Part shown: positions 26,351 through 33,255 of the stretch, one piece after another
Layout: every line of letters starts with the position of its first letter
Numbering within the stretch: position 1 is the first letter of the stretch
Origin: Ectopseudomonas mendocina
GTDB taxonomy: Bacteria; Pseudomonadota; Gammaproteobacteria; Pseudomonadales; Pseudomonadaceae
Length of the DNA: 64,000 nucleotides
Direction of reading: 5' to 3'
NCBI RefSeq assembly: GCF_007049795.1
Contig: NZ_SCFY01000001.1
Span: forward strand, 1-64,000
Position numbers and translations under genes: made by a program
The notes under the pieces: generated by a model
Database searches by the model: none
What the model saw: the letters and a program-made list of their open reading frames with translations, nothing else
Told to the model about the DNA's origin: nothing

Positions 26351-26832
26351 GCTTGACCACCCCGCTTCGCCGCCTGCTTGGCACCTTCGAGGATGCCCAG
26401 CATCTTGCGGATCACCGCCCACGTGTGTTCATCCAGTGCCGCCACTTCGGCATCCGTCCACACGCCATCCTCGGCGGCTTCAGCCACAGCGCTTACGTAG
26501 GCGGCATGCTTGGTCAGGTAGCGGCCCATGCCCAACATGGCATCGCGGGTCGCCTCAACGGGCTGCACCGCAAAGCTCGTCACGCCGTAAACCTGCTCGA
26601 ACCACTCCAGCACAGCCGGGCCGCGCACCAGCTGCACCACGCGCGCGAAGTCGCCGCCACGCAGGTGATGGTCCGGGTAAGCAGTAGAGAGTCGTTTCTG
26701 GAACGGCCCGTAGGCCTCGCCGAGGATGGCGCAAACAGCGGTATGCCCGCCGCGGTACTCACGGCAATCGAGGTCGACTGCCTCTTCCAGGGTGCGCTGC
26801 GGCCCCTGGTCAAACACGGTTGCAGTGCTCAT
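26347..26832 (-). CDS. CII-like regulator (CP76 family)
   Basis: 161 residues. The segment AVDLDCREYRGGHTAVCAIL followed by YGPFQKRLSTAYPDHHLRGG matches the Phage_CP76/CII regulatory family, whose members are DNA-binding regulators of early or lysogeny promoters. It lies upstream of the replication genes on the leftward transcript. A perfect 7-bp inverted repeat ends one base before its start codon. Confidence 0.8.
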   Translation of the reverse strand: MSTATVFDQGPQRTLEEAVDLDCREYRGGHTAVCAILGEAYGPFQKRLSTAYPDHHLRGGDFARVVQLVRGPAVLEWFEQVYGVTSFAVQPVEATRDAMLGMGRYLTKHAAYVSAVAEAAEDGVWTDAEVAALDEHTWAVIRKMLGILEGAKQAAKRGGQA

Positions 26833-26858
26833 TGGTAGTTAAACCCTGTTCACTACCA
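26833..26858 (-). promoter_or_regulatory. Inverted repeat around the cII-like ribosome binding site
   Basis: TGGTAGT (26833-26839) and ACTACCA (26852-26858) are separated by 12 nt that, on the minus strand, contain AGGG. The repeat lies directly before the start codon at 26832, so folding or protein binding could control translation or transcription. Confidence 0.45.
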
Positions 26859-27067
26859 TAGACGCCGGCGCGGCAACTGCCGCACCATACGCCTACAGCA
26901 GTCGAGAACGCCCGCTTATGCTGTGGGCCGGCGCCTCGAATGTTGAGGAGATCAGGGGTGGTACCCGTTCTCCGGACTGCGGGAACCAGGGCCGAAACCT
27001 TGGTGAGTGAACGCCCTGCGTTCCCGCCTCTATTGCACCTGCCGCCGAGGCGTCAGGTTTGTTGCTC
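26859..27067. other. Gap without a convincing gene
   Basis: 209 bp between the CII-like gene and the small P-loop gene. Short open frames exist on both strands but none has a good start and coding character. It probably holds leader sequence for the leftward transcript. Confidence 0.4.
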
Positions 27068-27286
27068 TTAAGCGGCTTGCAGTGCTTCGTCCAGCCCGAG
27101 CACGCGGTAGTCGCCGGAAATCTGATCACGCGCCATGTTGGTCAGCGCCAAGTCACCCGGTTGCAACGGCTGCTGGCCGTTCCAGTCATCCACGATGCGG
27201 CGGCAGCCCAGCGCAGTGGCAATGCGCGAAGCGTTCTTGGTTTTGCCAGCCCCTTCAGGAGCGACGACAACAACGGCACGGTTCAT
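27068..27286 (-). CDS. Small P-loop protein
   Basis: 72 residues from the ATG of MNRAVVVVAPEGAGKTKNAS; the frame is open further upstream but that part overlaps the divergent gene. Residues 5-16 are a strand followed by a Walker A loop (APEGAGKT). It is far shorter than a normal ATPase and has no clear Walker B, so it may bind nucleotide without a full catalytic core. Only 24 bp separate it from the divergent plus-strand gene. Confidence 0.6.
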   Translation of the reverse strand: MNRAVVVVAPEGAGKTKNASRIATALGCRRIVDDWNGQQPLQPGDLALTNMARDQISGDYRVLGLDEALQAA

Positions 27287-27310
27287 AGATACCTCACAGG
27301 AGAAAGCAAA

Positions 27311-27649
27311 ATGCTGAAGGATGTATTGCGCCACACTCACTTCCCGTACTGCCTGGATCAGCTCGAGGATGGGCGCTATGTGCTGCTCAACCGCAACTAC
27401 AAGCCGGTCGGCTTCATGCTCGATAAATTCGTCACCTACGAGGACTACCCCGTTGGCGTGCGAATCAAAGGCCTCACGGCCAAAGTGGCAGCCACCATCG
27501 ACTGCAAGGGCCGCGACAACACGGCGCGCATGTACCTGTACAACGATGGCTGCATCCCGACCGACCATCCGGAGGACATGAAGGCCTATATGGATCGGCT
27601 GGCCATCGTCATGAAGCTCCGTATCGACGAAGACCAAGAAGACGACTGA
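27311..27649 (+). CDS. Hypothetical phage protein (112 aa), divergent
   Basis: 112 residues, MLKDVLRHTHFPYCLDQLED onward, with AGGAG 9 nt before the ATG. Mixed alpha/beta composition with an acidic C-terminus (RIDEDQEDD). No signal peptide or known motif. It is a lone plus-strand gene between leftward genes of the immunity region, a place where phages often carry accessory or lysogenic genes. Family not recognised. Confidence 0.65.
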   Translation: MLKDVLRHTHFPYCLDQLEDGRYVLLNRNYKPVGFMLDKFVTYEDYPVGVRIKGLTAKVAATIDCKGRDNTARMYLYNDGCIPTDHPEDMKAYMDRLAIVMKLRIDEDQEDD

Positions 27650-27684
27650 GCCGACTGCGGATAGCCGCTGAGCGCAATTCGTGC

Positions 27685-27897
27685 TCACGCGGCCTCCTGA
27701 CGCTTACGGCGCATGCCAATCGGTCGAATCTCGATTGCCTCATAGGCACCGTTGCCCAGGTCGCGAATACGAATATCTCGGCCTGAGTGCAGCATCTGAG
27801 AAACAGCGCCCTGGGTTACACCCAGCAGCTCAGCAATCTGCGGCTGTTTCTTGCCCTGCGCGAAATCACGCAGAGGTACGCCAAAGTCTTCTTGCAT
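27685..27897 (-). CDS. Cro-like repressor
   Basis: 70 residues. The helix-turn-helix is at about 18-38: KKQPQIAELLGVTQGAVSQM. It is small, basic at the C-terminus (GMRRKRQEAA), and divergently transcribed from the cI-like gene across a 108-bp operator region, the classical place of cro. The promoter TTGCCG-17-TAATAT drives it, with a Shine-Dalgarno GAGGTG before the ATG. Confidence 0.85.
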   Translation of the reverse strand: MQEDFGVPLRDFAQGKKQPQIAELLGVTQGAVSQMLHSGRDIRIRDLGNGAYEAIEIRPIGMRRKRQEAA

Positions 27898-27922
27898 AGG
27901 GCACCTCGCTCTAACGCAGAAG

Positions 27923-27951
27923 ATATTAGTACGGCGAATTTACAACGGCAA
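27923..27951 (-). promoter_or_regulatory. Promoter of the cro-like gene
   Basis: On the minus strand TTGCCG (27951 to 27946), 17 bp, TAATAT (27928 to 27923), a near-consensus sigma70 promoter reading toward the cro-like gene. The operator at 27956-27974 sits just upstream of the -35 box. Confidence 0.7.
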
Positions 27952-27955
27952 GCGC

Positions 27956-27974
27956 AAATAGCTGAGCGATTATG
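27956..27974. promoter_or_regulatory. Repressor operator copy 1
   Basis: AAATAGCTGAGCGATTATG. The inner TAGCTGAGCGA(A/T)TA is repeated (in reverse) at 28724-28742 and, with one change, at 28750-28769 on the other side of cI. It lies between the cro-like promoter and cI. Confidence 0.6.
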
Positions 27975-28005
27975 AATCGAATAGGTACGCTAATAAGATC
28001 AGCCT

Positions 28006-28710
28006 ATGAAAAAGACATTCGCTCCCCACGTCGCCGAAGAAGCTAAGAAGCTGAGCACCTTGTTCAAGGCGTGGCAGAAACAGGCTCCAAGCGAGCGCAC
28101 GCAAGCAATCGTTGCTGAGCAAATGGGCTGGCAATCTCAGGGAACGGTAAGCCAGTACCTGACTGGCAGGCTCGAACTGAACTATGAAGCCCTAATGAAG
28201 TTCGTCGAGATCCTCAAATGCTCCCCTGCAGACATAAGCCCCAGGCTGGCCAAGCGGCTATACACGCCGCAGGAAGTGCTTGCGCCTATCCATATCAACG
28301 AGCACGTATCCGACCGCTATAGGCTCCTACCTGTGATCGGCAGCGTTCAGGCCGGCGCCTTCTGCGAAGCTACCGACCCTTTCCAGCCCGGTGATGCAGA
28401 CGAGTGGCTAGAGGCCTATGGCCCTGCCGGAGAGAACGCATTCATCTTGAAGGTTGAGGGCTTCAGCATGGAGCCAGACTTCATGCCTGGCGACAAGGTT
28501 GTCGTCGACCCGAGCGCAGCATGGGCGCCTGGTGACTTCATCGTGGCCAAGCGGGGCAGTGACAATGGCGTCACGCTCAAGCAGATCAGATCCGAGGGGA
28601 ACGAATACTTCCTTTACGCCACGAATCCAGCCTGGCCAGACAGAATCATCAGGCTCAGCGAGGAATGGCACGTGTGCGGCAAGGTGCGCCGAAAAATAGT
28701 CGAGTATTAG
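28006..28710 (+). CDS. CI-like prophage repressor, S24/LexA type
   Basis: 234 residues. N-terminal HTH (TQAIVAEQMGWQSQGTVSQY, about 35-55) and a C-terminal self-cleaving S24 domain: cleavage dipeptide Ala-Gly in IGSVQAGAFCEA, catalytic Ser in VEGFSMEPDFMPGD and Lys in NGVTLKQIRSEG. It keeps the lysogenic state and would be inactivated through RecA. There is no clear Shine-Dalgarno upstream, as in leaderless cI transcripts. Matching operators lie on both sides. Confidence 0.92.
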   Translation: MKKTFAPHVAEEAKKLSTLFKAWQKQAPSERTQAIVAEQMGWQSQGTVSQYLTGRLELNYEALMKFVEILKCSPADISPRLAKRLYTPQEVLAPIHINEHVSDRYRLLPVIGSVQAGAFCEATDPFQPGDADEWLEAYGPAGENAFILKVEGFSMEPDFMPGDKVVVDPSAAWAPGDFIVAKRGSDNGVTLKQIRSEGNEYFLYATNPAWPDRIIRLSEEWHVCGKVRRKIVEY

Positions 28711-28723
28711 CATCAAAGAATAA

Positions 28724-28742
28724 AAATATTCGCTCAGCTATT
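28724..28742. promoter_or_regulatory. Repressor operator copy 2
   Basis: AAATATTCGCTCAGCTATT, the reverse complement of copy 1 with few changes. It overlaps the -35 box of the rightward early promoter. Confidence 0.6.
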
Positions 28743-28769
28743 GCGCCAATCTATTCGCTGAGCTAATTT
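28741..28769 (+). promoter_or_regulatory. Rightward early promoter
   Basis: TTGCGC (28741-28746), 17 bp, TAATTT (28764-28769). Operator copies 2 and 3 cover the -35 and -10 boxes, so bound repressor would fully block it. It would drive the plus-strand operon that ends with the integrase. Confidence 0.55.
28750..28769. promoter_or_regulatory. Repressor operator copy 3
   Basis: TCTATTCGCTGAGCTAATTT, a direct copy of operator 2 (TATTCGCT-AGCTA) 26 bp further on, covering the -10 box of the early promoter. Confidence 0.55.
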
Positions 28770-28802
28770 CAGTCGCGTACCCACTCACCAAGGGAACGCG
28801 AC

Positions 28803-28997
28803 ATGAACCACACAGCCAACAACCAACCCCGCTGCCCGGTGTACCTGCACCCGGCAGCGGCTTCTAACCCTGGGCACGTCCGCGCCATCCAGCAGGCCAC
28901 CGGCACGCTGGTGGTCATCATCGGCACGCGCCCGCAACTGCAAGCGGCCACCCTGCCCGCCCGCGAATCCTTCGGTGATTTCGGGGGTGCGGCATGA
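28803..28997 (+). CDS. Small hypothetical protein, first early gene
   Basis: 64 residues, MNHTANNQPRCPVYLHPAAA onward. Hydrophobic middle (GTLVVIIGTRPQLQAATLPA) but no clear membrane span. Its stop overlaps the next start by 4 bp. No family recognised; it is the first gene after the repressed early promoter. Confidence 0.6.
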   Translation: MNHTANNQPRCPVYLHPAAASNPGHVRAIQQATGTLVVIIGTRPQLQAATLPARESFGDFGGAA

Positions 28998-29686
28998 GCG
29001 TCTACAGCCTTACCACCGCATCCGAAAAAGCCATCGGCATGCTGCTCACCGCCGGCGGCGGCTCGGAAACCCTGCTGCTGCGCCGCCCCGAATGCGAACG
29101 CCGCATCGAGCTGCACATCGAAGCCAACCCGACCTTTATCGAGGCCGTCATCAGTGCCGGCGCCGCACAGCACAGCATCAAGCTGCCCAACGGCGACAGC
29201 GCCAACGGCCAGCACCTGGCCGATTTCATCGAAGCCATTGCCAACGGCACGGCAGAGACCGCCGAGCAGGCGCCAGTAAAGGTCGGCCCGTTCGATAGCC
29301 TGGTACTGGCCGAAGCAGCAGCTGTAAACCAGCAGCTTACAACTGCCGATATGGTCAACCACCCGCCGCACTACACCGGGCACCCGTCCGGCGTCGAGTG
29401 CATCGAGGTGGCCGAGCACCTGCCTTTCTGCCTGGGCAACGCCTTCAAGTACCTGTTCCGTTACCGCGACAAGGGCGGCAAGCAGGACATCGACAAGGCC
29501 CGCTGGTACCTGGCCCGCGCCGTAGCTGAGCAGGCCATGCAGCCGTTCGCCCCGAATGCGCGCGCCCTGGAGCTGGCAGAGCGCATCGCCACGCATGAGC
29601 CGTACCGCCTGGGCGCGGCCTTGGTCGCTATCGCCAAGGGTGATGCTGGCCAGGCCGGCGCACATCTGGCGCACGTTGAAGCCTGA
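28994..29686 (+). CDS. DUF3310 domain protein
   Basis: 230 residues. The C-terminal half has the DUF3310 signature: MVNHPPHYTGHPSGVECIEV, LPFCLGNAFKYLFRYRDKGG, QDIDKARWYLARAV. The N-terminal half is an unrelated alpha/beta segment, so the protein is a fusion or carries a long extension. DUF3310 proteins are common in phages and are sometimes called nucleotide kinases, but the activity is not established. The start overlaps the previous stop. Confidence 0.8.
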   Translation: MSVYSLTTASEKAIGMLLTAGGGSETLLLRRPECERRIELHIEANPTFIEAVISAGAAQHSIKLPNGDSANGQHLADFIEAIANGTAETAEQAPVKVGPFDSLVLAEAAAVNQQLTTADMVNHPPHYTGHPSGVECIEVAEHLPFCLGNAFKYLFRYRDKGGKQDIDKARWYLARAVAEQAMQPFAPNARALELAERIATHEPYRLGAALVAIAKGDAGQAGAHLAHVEA

Positions 29687-29697
29687 GGCCCGCCGCC

Positions 29698-29982
29698 ATG
29701 AATCGCACGCTCAAGCAAGCCGCCGCCCTCTTGGGCAAGCCGCAACGGGCCATTCGTGAGCACCTGCGCAGCATCGGTGCCATCTACCACGACGGCACCG
29801 TCACCCCGCGCTACCACGGCCGCAGCCTCATTTACTGCGACCTGCGCCAACGCTGGGTACCGCAACGCGGCCAGTACGAGAGCTATGGCGTGCTGATGGT
29901 CACCGAGGCCGGCTTCACCTGGCTGGCCGGCGAACTGGGCGTGCCCGTCACCCGCATGCAACCTACGGAGCAACAGGCATGA
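29698..29982 (+). CDS. KilAC-type antirepressor domain protein
   Basis: 94 residues. LKQAAALLGKPQRAIREHLR is a helix-turn-helix-like KilAC segment, followed by LIYCDLRQRWVPQRGQYESY and VTEAGFTWLAGELGV, as at the C-terminus of phage antirepressors. There is no N-terminal BRO or KilA-N domain, so it is a stand-alone KilAC protein. It may counter the repressor. The end overlaps the next gene by 4 bp. Confidence 0.75.
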   Translation: MNRTLKQAAALLGKPQRAIREHLRSIGAIYHDGTVTPRYHGRSLIYCDLRQRWVPQRGQYESYGVLMVTEAGFTWLAGELGVPVTRMQPTEQQA

Positions 29983-30344
29983 ACACCCCCAGCGCCCTCA
30001 CCCACGCCATTGGCGCGCTCAAGCTGGTGCGCCTGCACATCGACCACCCCAGCGTGGTCAGCGCCCGCGACCTGCAAGCGGCCGCCGCCGAGGCTATCGA
30101 GCGCATCGAGCAGGCCAACCCGCACCGCGACGACCTTGGCCGGCTCTACGCCGAGCTGGTGCGCGTCACCCCGCGCGGCGCCGTGCCGTACGTGACGCTT
30201 ACCCAGGACGCCAGCGTGCCCTTCGGCTGCGTGATCACCGACGCCAGCGGCTCAGTCATCACCCGCCAACTGGCCAAAAGCATCGAAGGTCTGGTGCAGA
30301 TCATTCGCACCCGCTTCGAGCACCTGCCGGAGCGCCGCGCATGA
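29979..30344 (+). CDS. Hypothetical early phage protein (121 aa)
   Basis: 121 residues with an N-terminal helix (LTHAIGALKLVRLHID) and a long Ala/Glu-rich helix (ARDLQAAAAEAIERIEQANP). The C-terminal half is mixed. No known domain. Overlaps both neighbours by 4 bp, so it is co-translated with the KilAC and PrtN-like genes. Confidence 0.6.
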   Translation: MNTPSALTHAIGALKLVRLHIDHPSVVSARDLQAAAAEAIERIEQANPHRDDLGRLYAELVRVTPRGAVPYVTLTQDASVPFGCVITDASGSVITRQLAKSIEGLVQIIRTRFEHLPERRA

Positions 30345-30598
30345 TCACCACGCTCGAAAGGCTCACCGCCAAGCACAACAAAGAGGTGCTCACCCTCACC
30401 GAGGTGCGCGAGGAGTACTTCCAGGGCATCACCACCAAGCACCTGCTGCGCCTCATGCGCGAAGGCAAGGTGACGCTGAAGGTGACCCAACCCTACCCAG
30501 GCCGGCGCGCACCCAAAGTGGTGCACCTGGCGGATCTGGCCGACTGGCTGGACGAACTGGCAACCCGCAACAAACCCGCCGCCGACCAAGCGGCATAA
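30341..30598 (+). CDS. PrtN-like (pyocin activator type) regulator
   Basis: 85 residues. LTLTEVREEYFQGITTKHLL followed by EGKVTLKVTQPYPGRRAPKV and VHLADLADWLDELA matches the PrtN/pyocin activator family, DNA-binding proteins that switch on pyocin genes in Pseudomonas aeruginosa. A prophage copy could activate a phage promoter or interfere with pyocin control. Start overlaps the upstream gene. Confidence 0.8.
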   Translation: MITTLERLTAKHNKEVLTLTEVREEYFQGITTKHLLRLMREGKVTLKVTQPYPGRRAPKVVHLADLADWLDELATRNKPAADQAA

Positions 30599-30623
30599 CC
30601 ACCACCCACAGGGGTACACAGCC

Positions 30624-31112
30624 ATGAATCCCAACATCGTTCCGTTTCTGCTCGGCCTGGCCATCGGCCTGCTGTTGCTGATTCCCGTCATTCGCCTGCT
30701 GCGCGGGCGCTACAAGGCGCGCGGCTATGCCCGTGGTCACCAGCAGGCACACGCCTCACAACAACTGATCATCAACGACCTGCACAAGTCTGTTCAGGTA
30801 CTGATGCAGCAGCTCACCGACAAAGAGCAGCACATGAAGCAGCTGGCTTGCGATCACCGCAAGCGTGAACAGGCCATGGTCGCTGACTGCGAAGCGCGCA
30901 TCCAGGCGCTTCACAACATCAGCCTGCCCTACACCGCCGAAGACAGAGGCCTGATCAACCAGGCGCACCAACTGCTACACACCGCCGCCAGCTTCTGGGC
31001 CGGCACCCGCAACACCGACCTGGCCACCAAGGCGCACCAGGCGTGCGATGCCCTCAAAGGCCTGTACACCCGCATCGACCAGGGCCTGGCGGCGCAAAAG
31101 GTGAGTGCATGA
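30624..31112 (+). CDS. Membrane-anchored coiled-coil protein (162 aa)
   Basis: 162 residues. One N-terminal membrane helix (VPFLLGLAIGLLLLIPVIRL), a basic stop-transfer segment, then a long charged coiled coil (residues about 40-100) and a helical C-terminus. Predicted to be tethered to the inner membrane with the bulk in the cytoplasm. No family recognised. Confidence 0.6.
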   Translation: MNPNIVPFLLGLAIGLLLLIPVIRLLRGRYKARGYARGHQQAHASQQLIINDLHKSVQVLMQQLTDKEQHMKQLACDHRKREQAMVADCEARIQALHNISLPYTAEDRGLINQAHQLLHTAASFWAGTRNTDLATKAHQACDALKGLYTRIDQGLAAQKVSA

Positions 31113-31324
31113 ACAACCTCATCAACGGCCTGCTCGCCGAACGCGCCCGCCACATGGACAGCCTCGCCCGCCTCAAGGCCGCCAGCACCGACTGGAACGC
31201 CGAAGAACGCACCCGTGGCGAAGCAACCATGACCAACATCATGAGCCAGGTGCTGGAGCTGGACGCCCAGCTGCAGCGCCAGGGCTACAACGTCAACCAG
31301 GCGTTTCAAGGCGGTGCAGCATGA
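31109..31324 (+). CDS. Small helical hypothetical protein (71 aa)
   Basis: 71 residues, MNNLINGLLAERARHMDSLA onward, largely helical and charged. Start and stop both overlap the neighbouring genes by 4 bp. No known domain. Confidence 0.6.
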   Translation: MNNLINGLLAERARHMDSLARLKAASTDWNAEERTRGEATMTNIMSQVLELDAQLQRQGYNVNQAFQGGAA

Positions 31325-31893
31325 GCTGGATACTCACCCGTGGCGGCCGCAAGGTTGACCTGATCGCCCCGACCGCCGCGATGATTGACCCCACCGACAT
31401 CGCCCACAGCCTGAGCATGCAGTGCCGCTTCAACGGCCACACCCGCAGCTTCTACAGCGTGGCCCAACACTGCTATCTGGTGTCCGACCTGGTGCCGGAC
31501 GAGTACCGCCTGGAAGCGCTGCTGCACGACGCCACCGAAGCCTACGTCGGCGATCTGGTGCGCCCGCTCAAGGAAGGCATGCGCGAGTTCTACGAGTGCC
31601 AGAACCTCGAATCACTCTACGACGCAGTAGAGCGCCGGGTCTGGATCGCCATCTGCGCACGCTTCGACCTCGACCCCATCCTGCCGGACTGCGTGAAGCA
31701 CGCCGATTTGGTAGCGCTGGCCACCGAAAAGCGCGACCTGATGCCCGAGCACCCGGAGCCCTGGCCGTGCCTGGCTGGCATAGAGCCTATCCCGCAATTC
31801 ATCGACCCATGGCAGCCCAGCACGGCGGCCATCCACTACCACCACCGCCTCTTGCAGCTGATGGCCACCACCCATCGCGCACGCCTGGCTTAA
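31321..31893 (+). CDS. HD-domain phosphohydrolase (YfbR-like)
   Basis: 190 residues. The HD-domain metal ligands are visible: His in HTRSFYSVAQHCYLVS, the HD pair in ALLHDATEAYVGDLVRP, and a later Asp in VKHADLVALA. This matches YfbR-type 5'-deoxynucleotidases, which remove phosphate from dNMPs. In a phage it may adjust nucleotide pools or affect nucleotide-sensing defences. Starts inside the previous stop; 24 bp before the first DGR target gene. Confidence 0.85.
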   Translation: MSWILTRGGRKVDLIAPTAAMIDPTDIAHSLSMQCRFNGHTRSFYSVAQHCYLVSDLVPDEYRLEALLHDATEAYVGDLVRPLKEGMREFYECQNLESLYDAVERRVWIAICARFDLDPILPDCVKHADLVALATEKRDLMPEHPEPWPCLAGIEPIPQFIDPWQPSTAAIHYHHRLLQLMATTHRARLA

Positions 31894-31917
31894 CCACCAC
31901 CACAGGAAACACAGCAC

Positions 31918-32526
31918 ATGACCATCAAACAGAACGAACTCCCCGCCATCGGCAGCGCCTTCCAGGGCGGCTTCTTCGCCGGCCTGCTGCAGATCGACGG
32001 CCAACTCCACGGCCTCATCGTCGCGCCCAAAGCAGCTGGCGAGCTGGCCGAAGCCCGCTGGGGCGAATACGGCAACGACATTGCCGGCGCCACCAGCGTC
32101 TATGACGGCCTGGCCAACACCCAAACCATGGCCGCCGAAGGCTACCCGCTGGCCAAGTGGGCGCTGGAGCTGGAAATCGACGGCCACACCGACTGGTACC
32201 TGCCCAGCCGCGATGAACTGGAGATCCTCTACCGCCAGTTCAAACCCACCACCGAAACTAACTACCAGTACGGACGCCATGGCGAGAACAGCAGCGCTGT
32301 GCCGATCACCCAGCACTACAGCGCCGAAGCCCCCGCGCAGACCAGCCACGAAGCCTTTCAGGAAGGCGGCGAACAAGCCTTCGAGGATGCCTGGTACTGG
32401 AGCAGTACGCAGTACAGCCCGTTCTACGCGTGGGACCAGGACTTCGACGATGGCGGCCAGTACGACGGCCGCAAGGACGTCGAGCTTCGCGCGCGCGCCG
32501 TCCGCCGATTCAAGGTTACCCCTTGA
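31918..32526 (+). CDS. DGR target protein 1 (DUF1566/Lcl_C, variable C-terminus)
   Basis: 202 residues with AGGAAAC before the ATG. Residues about 1-160 form a Lcl_C/DUF1566-type lectin-like fold: FQGGFFAGLLQIDGQLHGLI, HTDWYLPSRDELEILY and AWYWSST. The last part, residues 165-196 (VR1, 32408-32505), is the variable repeat. Compared with the template, ten codons differ: most AAC codons have become TTC, TAC, GAC, GGC or GTC. There is no signal peptide or membrane span, so the protein is cytoplasmic or assembled into the virion. A variable ligand-binding role is inferred from the DGR. Confidence 0.9.
   Translation: MTIKQNELPAIGSAFQGGFFAGLLQIDGQLHGLIVAPKAAGELAEARWGEYGNDIAGATSVYDGLANTQTMAAEGYPLAKWALELEIDGHTDWYLPSRDELEILYRQFKPTTETNYQYGRHGENSSAVPITQHYSAEAPAQTSHEAFQEGGEQAFEDAWYWSSTQYSPFYAWDQDFDDGGQYDGRKDVELRARAVRRFKVTP
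32408..32505 (+). repeat. DGR variable repeat VR1
   Basis: 98 bp, aligned without gaps to the template 33789-33886. It differs at 13 positions; every one is an A in the template. The 5' edge is CGCAGTACAGCCC and the 3' invariant block is GAGCTTCGCGCGCGCGCCG followed by TCCGC. Confidence 0.95.
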
Positions 32527-32546
32527 TCACTTCACCCCTTTGACTG

Positions 32547-32565
32547 CCGCGCGCGCAGCGCGCGG
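32547..32565 (+). repeat. GC hairpin downstream of VR1
   Basis: CCGCGCGC, GCA, GCGCGCGG: a perfect 8-bp stem with a 3-nt loop, 41 bp after VR1. An 18-bp direct repeat, CCTTGATCACTTCACCCC, precedes it at 32521-32538. Same layout after VR2, absent after the template. Confidence 0.85.
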
Positions 32566-32590
32566 TCGCGACCATTTTTGAGGAACCCCC

Positions 32591-33232
32591 ATGGAACTCA
32601 TCACCGTTGAAGTGGGCACCACCAAGCTGCAGACGCCCAGCCCCGCACTGGCCCGCCGCGTGCTCGAGGCCGCCACCGGCCTTGATCAAGTGCCACTGTT
32701 CGACCTGCCGAAGATCACCAGCCTGACGCCGCCGGCCATCGGCCAATACTGGCAAGGCCAGGGCGGCTTCTATGCAGGCCTTATGCGCGGGCAGGATGGC
32801 CAGCCCGATTACCACCTGGTGGTATCGGCACCCGACCTCGGCGAAGCCAAGGCCATCACCTGGGGCGGCAAAGGCGAGAGCGAGCCTGGAGCGGAAAGCG
32901 AGTGGGATGGCCAGGCCAACACCGCCGCCCTGCTCAATTCTGGTCGTAGCCACCCAGCAGCCGAATACGCAGCAGGGCTGACGATTGAAGAGCACCGCGA
33001 CTTCTACCTGCCCTCACGGCGTGAGCTGCGCCTGTGCTGGGTCAACGTGCCTGAGCAGTTCGCCAAAGAGTGGTACTGGAGCAGCACGCAGTGCAGCCCG
33101 GACCTCGCGTGGGGCCAGGGCTTCGGCGGTGGCTACCAGGACGACGGCCGCAAGGCCAGCGAGCTTCGCGCGCGCGCCGTCCGCAGAGTGCTTACCCCTT
33201 CAACCCTTGATCACTTCACCCCGCGCGCGTAG
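32591..33232 (+). CDS. DGR target protein 2 (DUF1566/Lcl_C, variable C-terminus)
   Basis: 213 residues. Related to target 1 in layout: GGFYAGLMRGQDGQPDYHLV, HRDFYLPSRRELRLCWV and EWYWSST, with a longer N-terminus (MELITVEVGTTKLQTPSPAL). VR2 (33087-33184) covers about residues 166-198; a 15-residue tail follows. VR2 has 17 changes from the template, all at template A, and differs from VR1, so the two targets diversified independently. No signal peptide. The stop codon lies inside the downstream hairpin. Confidence 0.9.
   Translation: MELITVEVGTTKLQTPSPALARRVLEAATGLDQVPLFDLPKITSLTPPAIGQYWQGQGGFYAGLMRGQDGQPDYHLVVSAPDLGEAKAITWGGKGESEPGAESEWDGQANTAALLNSGRSHPAAEYAAGLTIEEHRDFYLPSRRELRLCWVNVPEQFAKEWYWSSTQCSPDLAWGQGFGGGYQDDGRKASELRARAVRRVLTPSTLDHFTPRA
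33087..33184 (+). repeat. DGR variable repeat VR2
   Basis: 98 bp, gap-free against the template; 17 differences, all at template A (for example AAC to CTC, GGC, TAC; TAC to TGC; CAC to CGC). The 24-bp 3' block matches VR1 and the template exactly. Confidence 0.95.
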
Positions 33233-33239
33233 CGCGCGG
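33221..33239 (+). repeat. GC hairpin downstream of VR2
   Basis: CCGCGCGC, GTA, GCGCGCGG: perfect 8-bp stem, 3-nt loop, 36 bp after VR2; the loop and stem contain the TAG stop of target 2. The same 18-bp direct repeat precedes it at 33205-33222. Confidence 0.85.
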
Positions 33240-33255
33240 TAGCGAGTTTTCCAGC

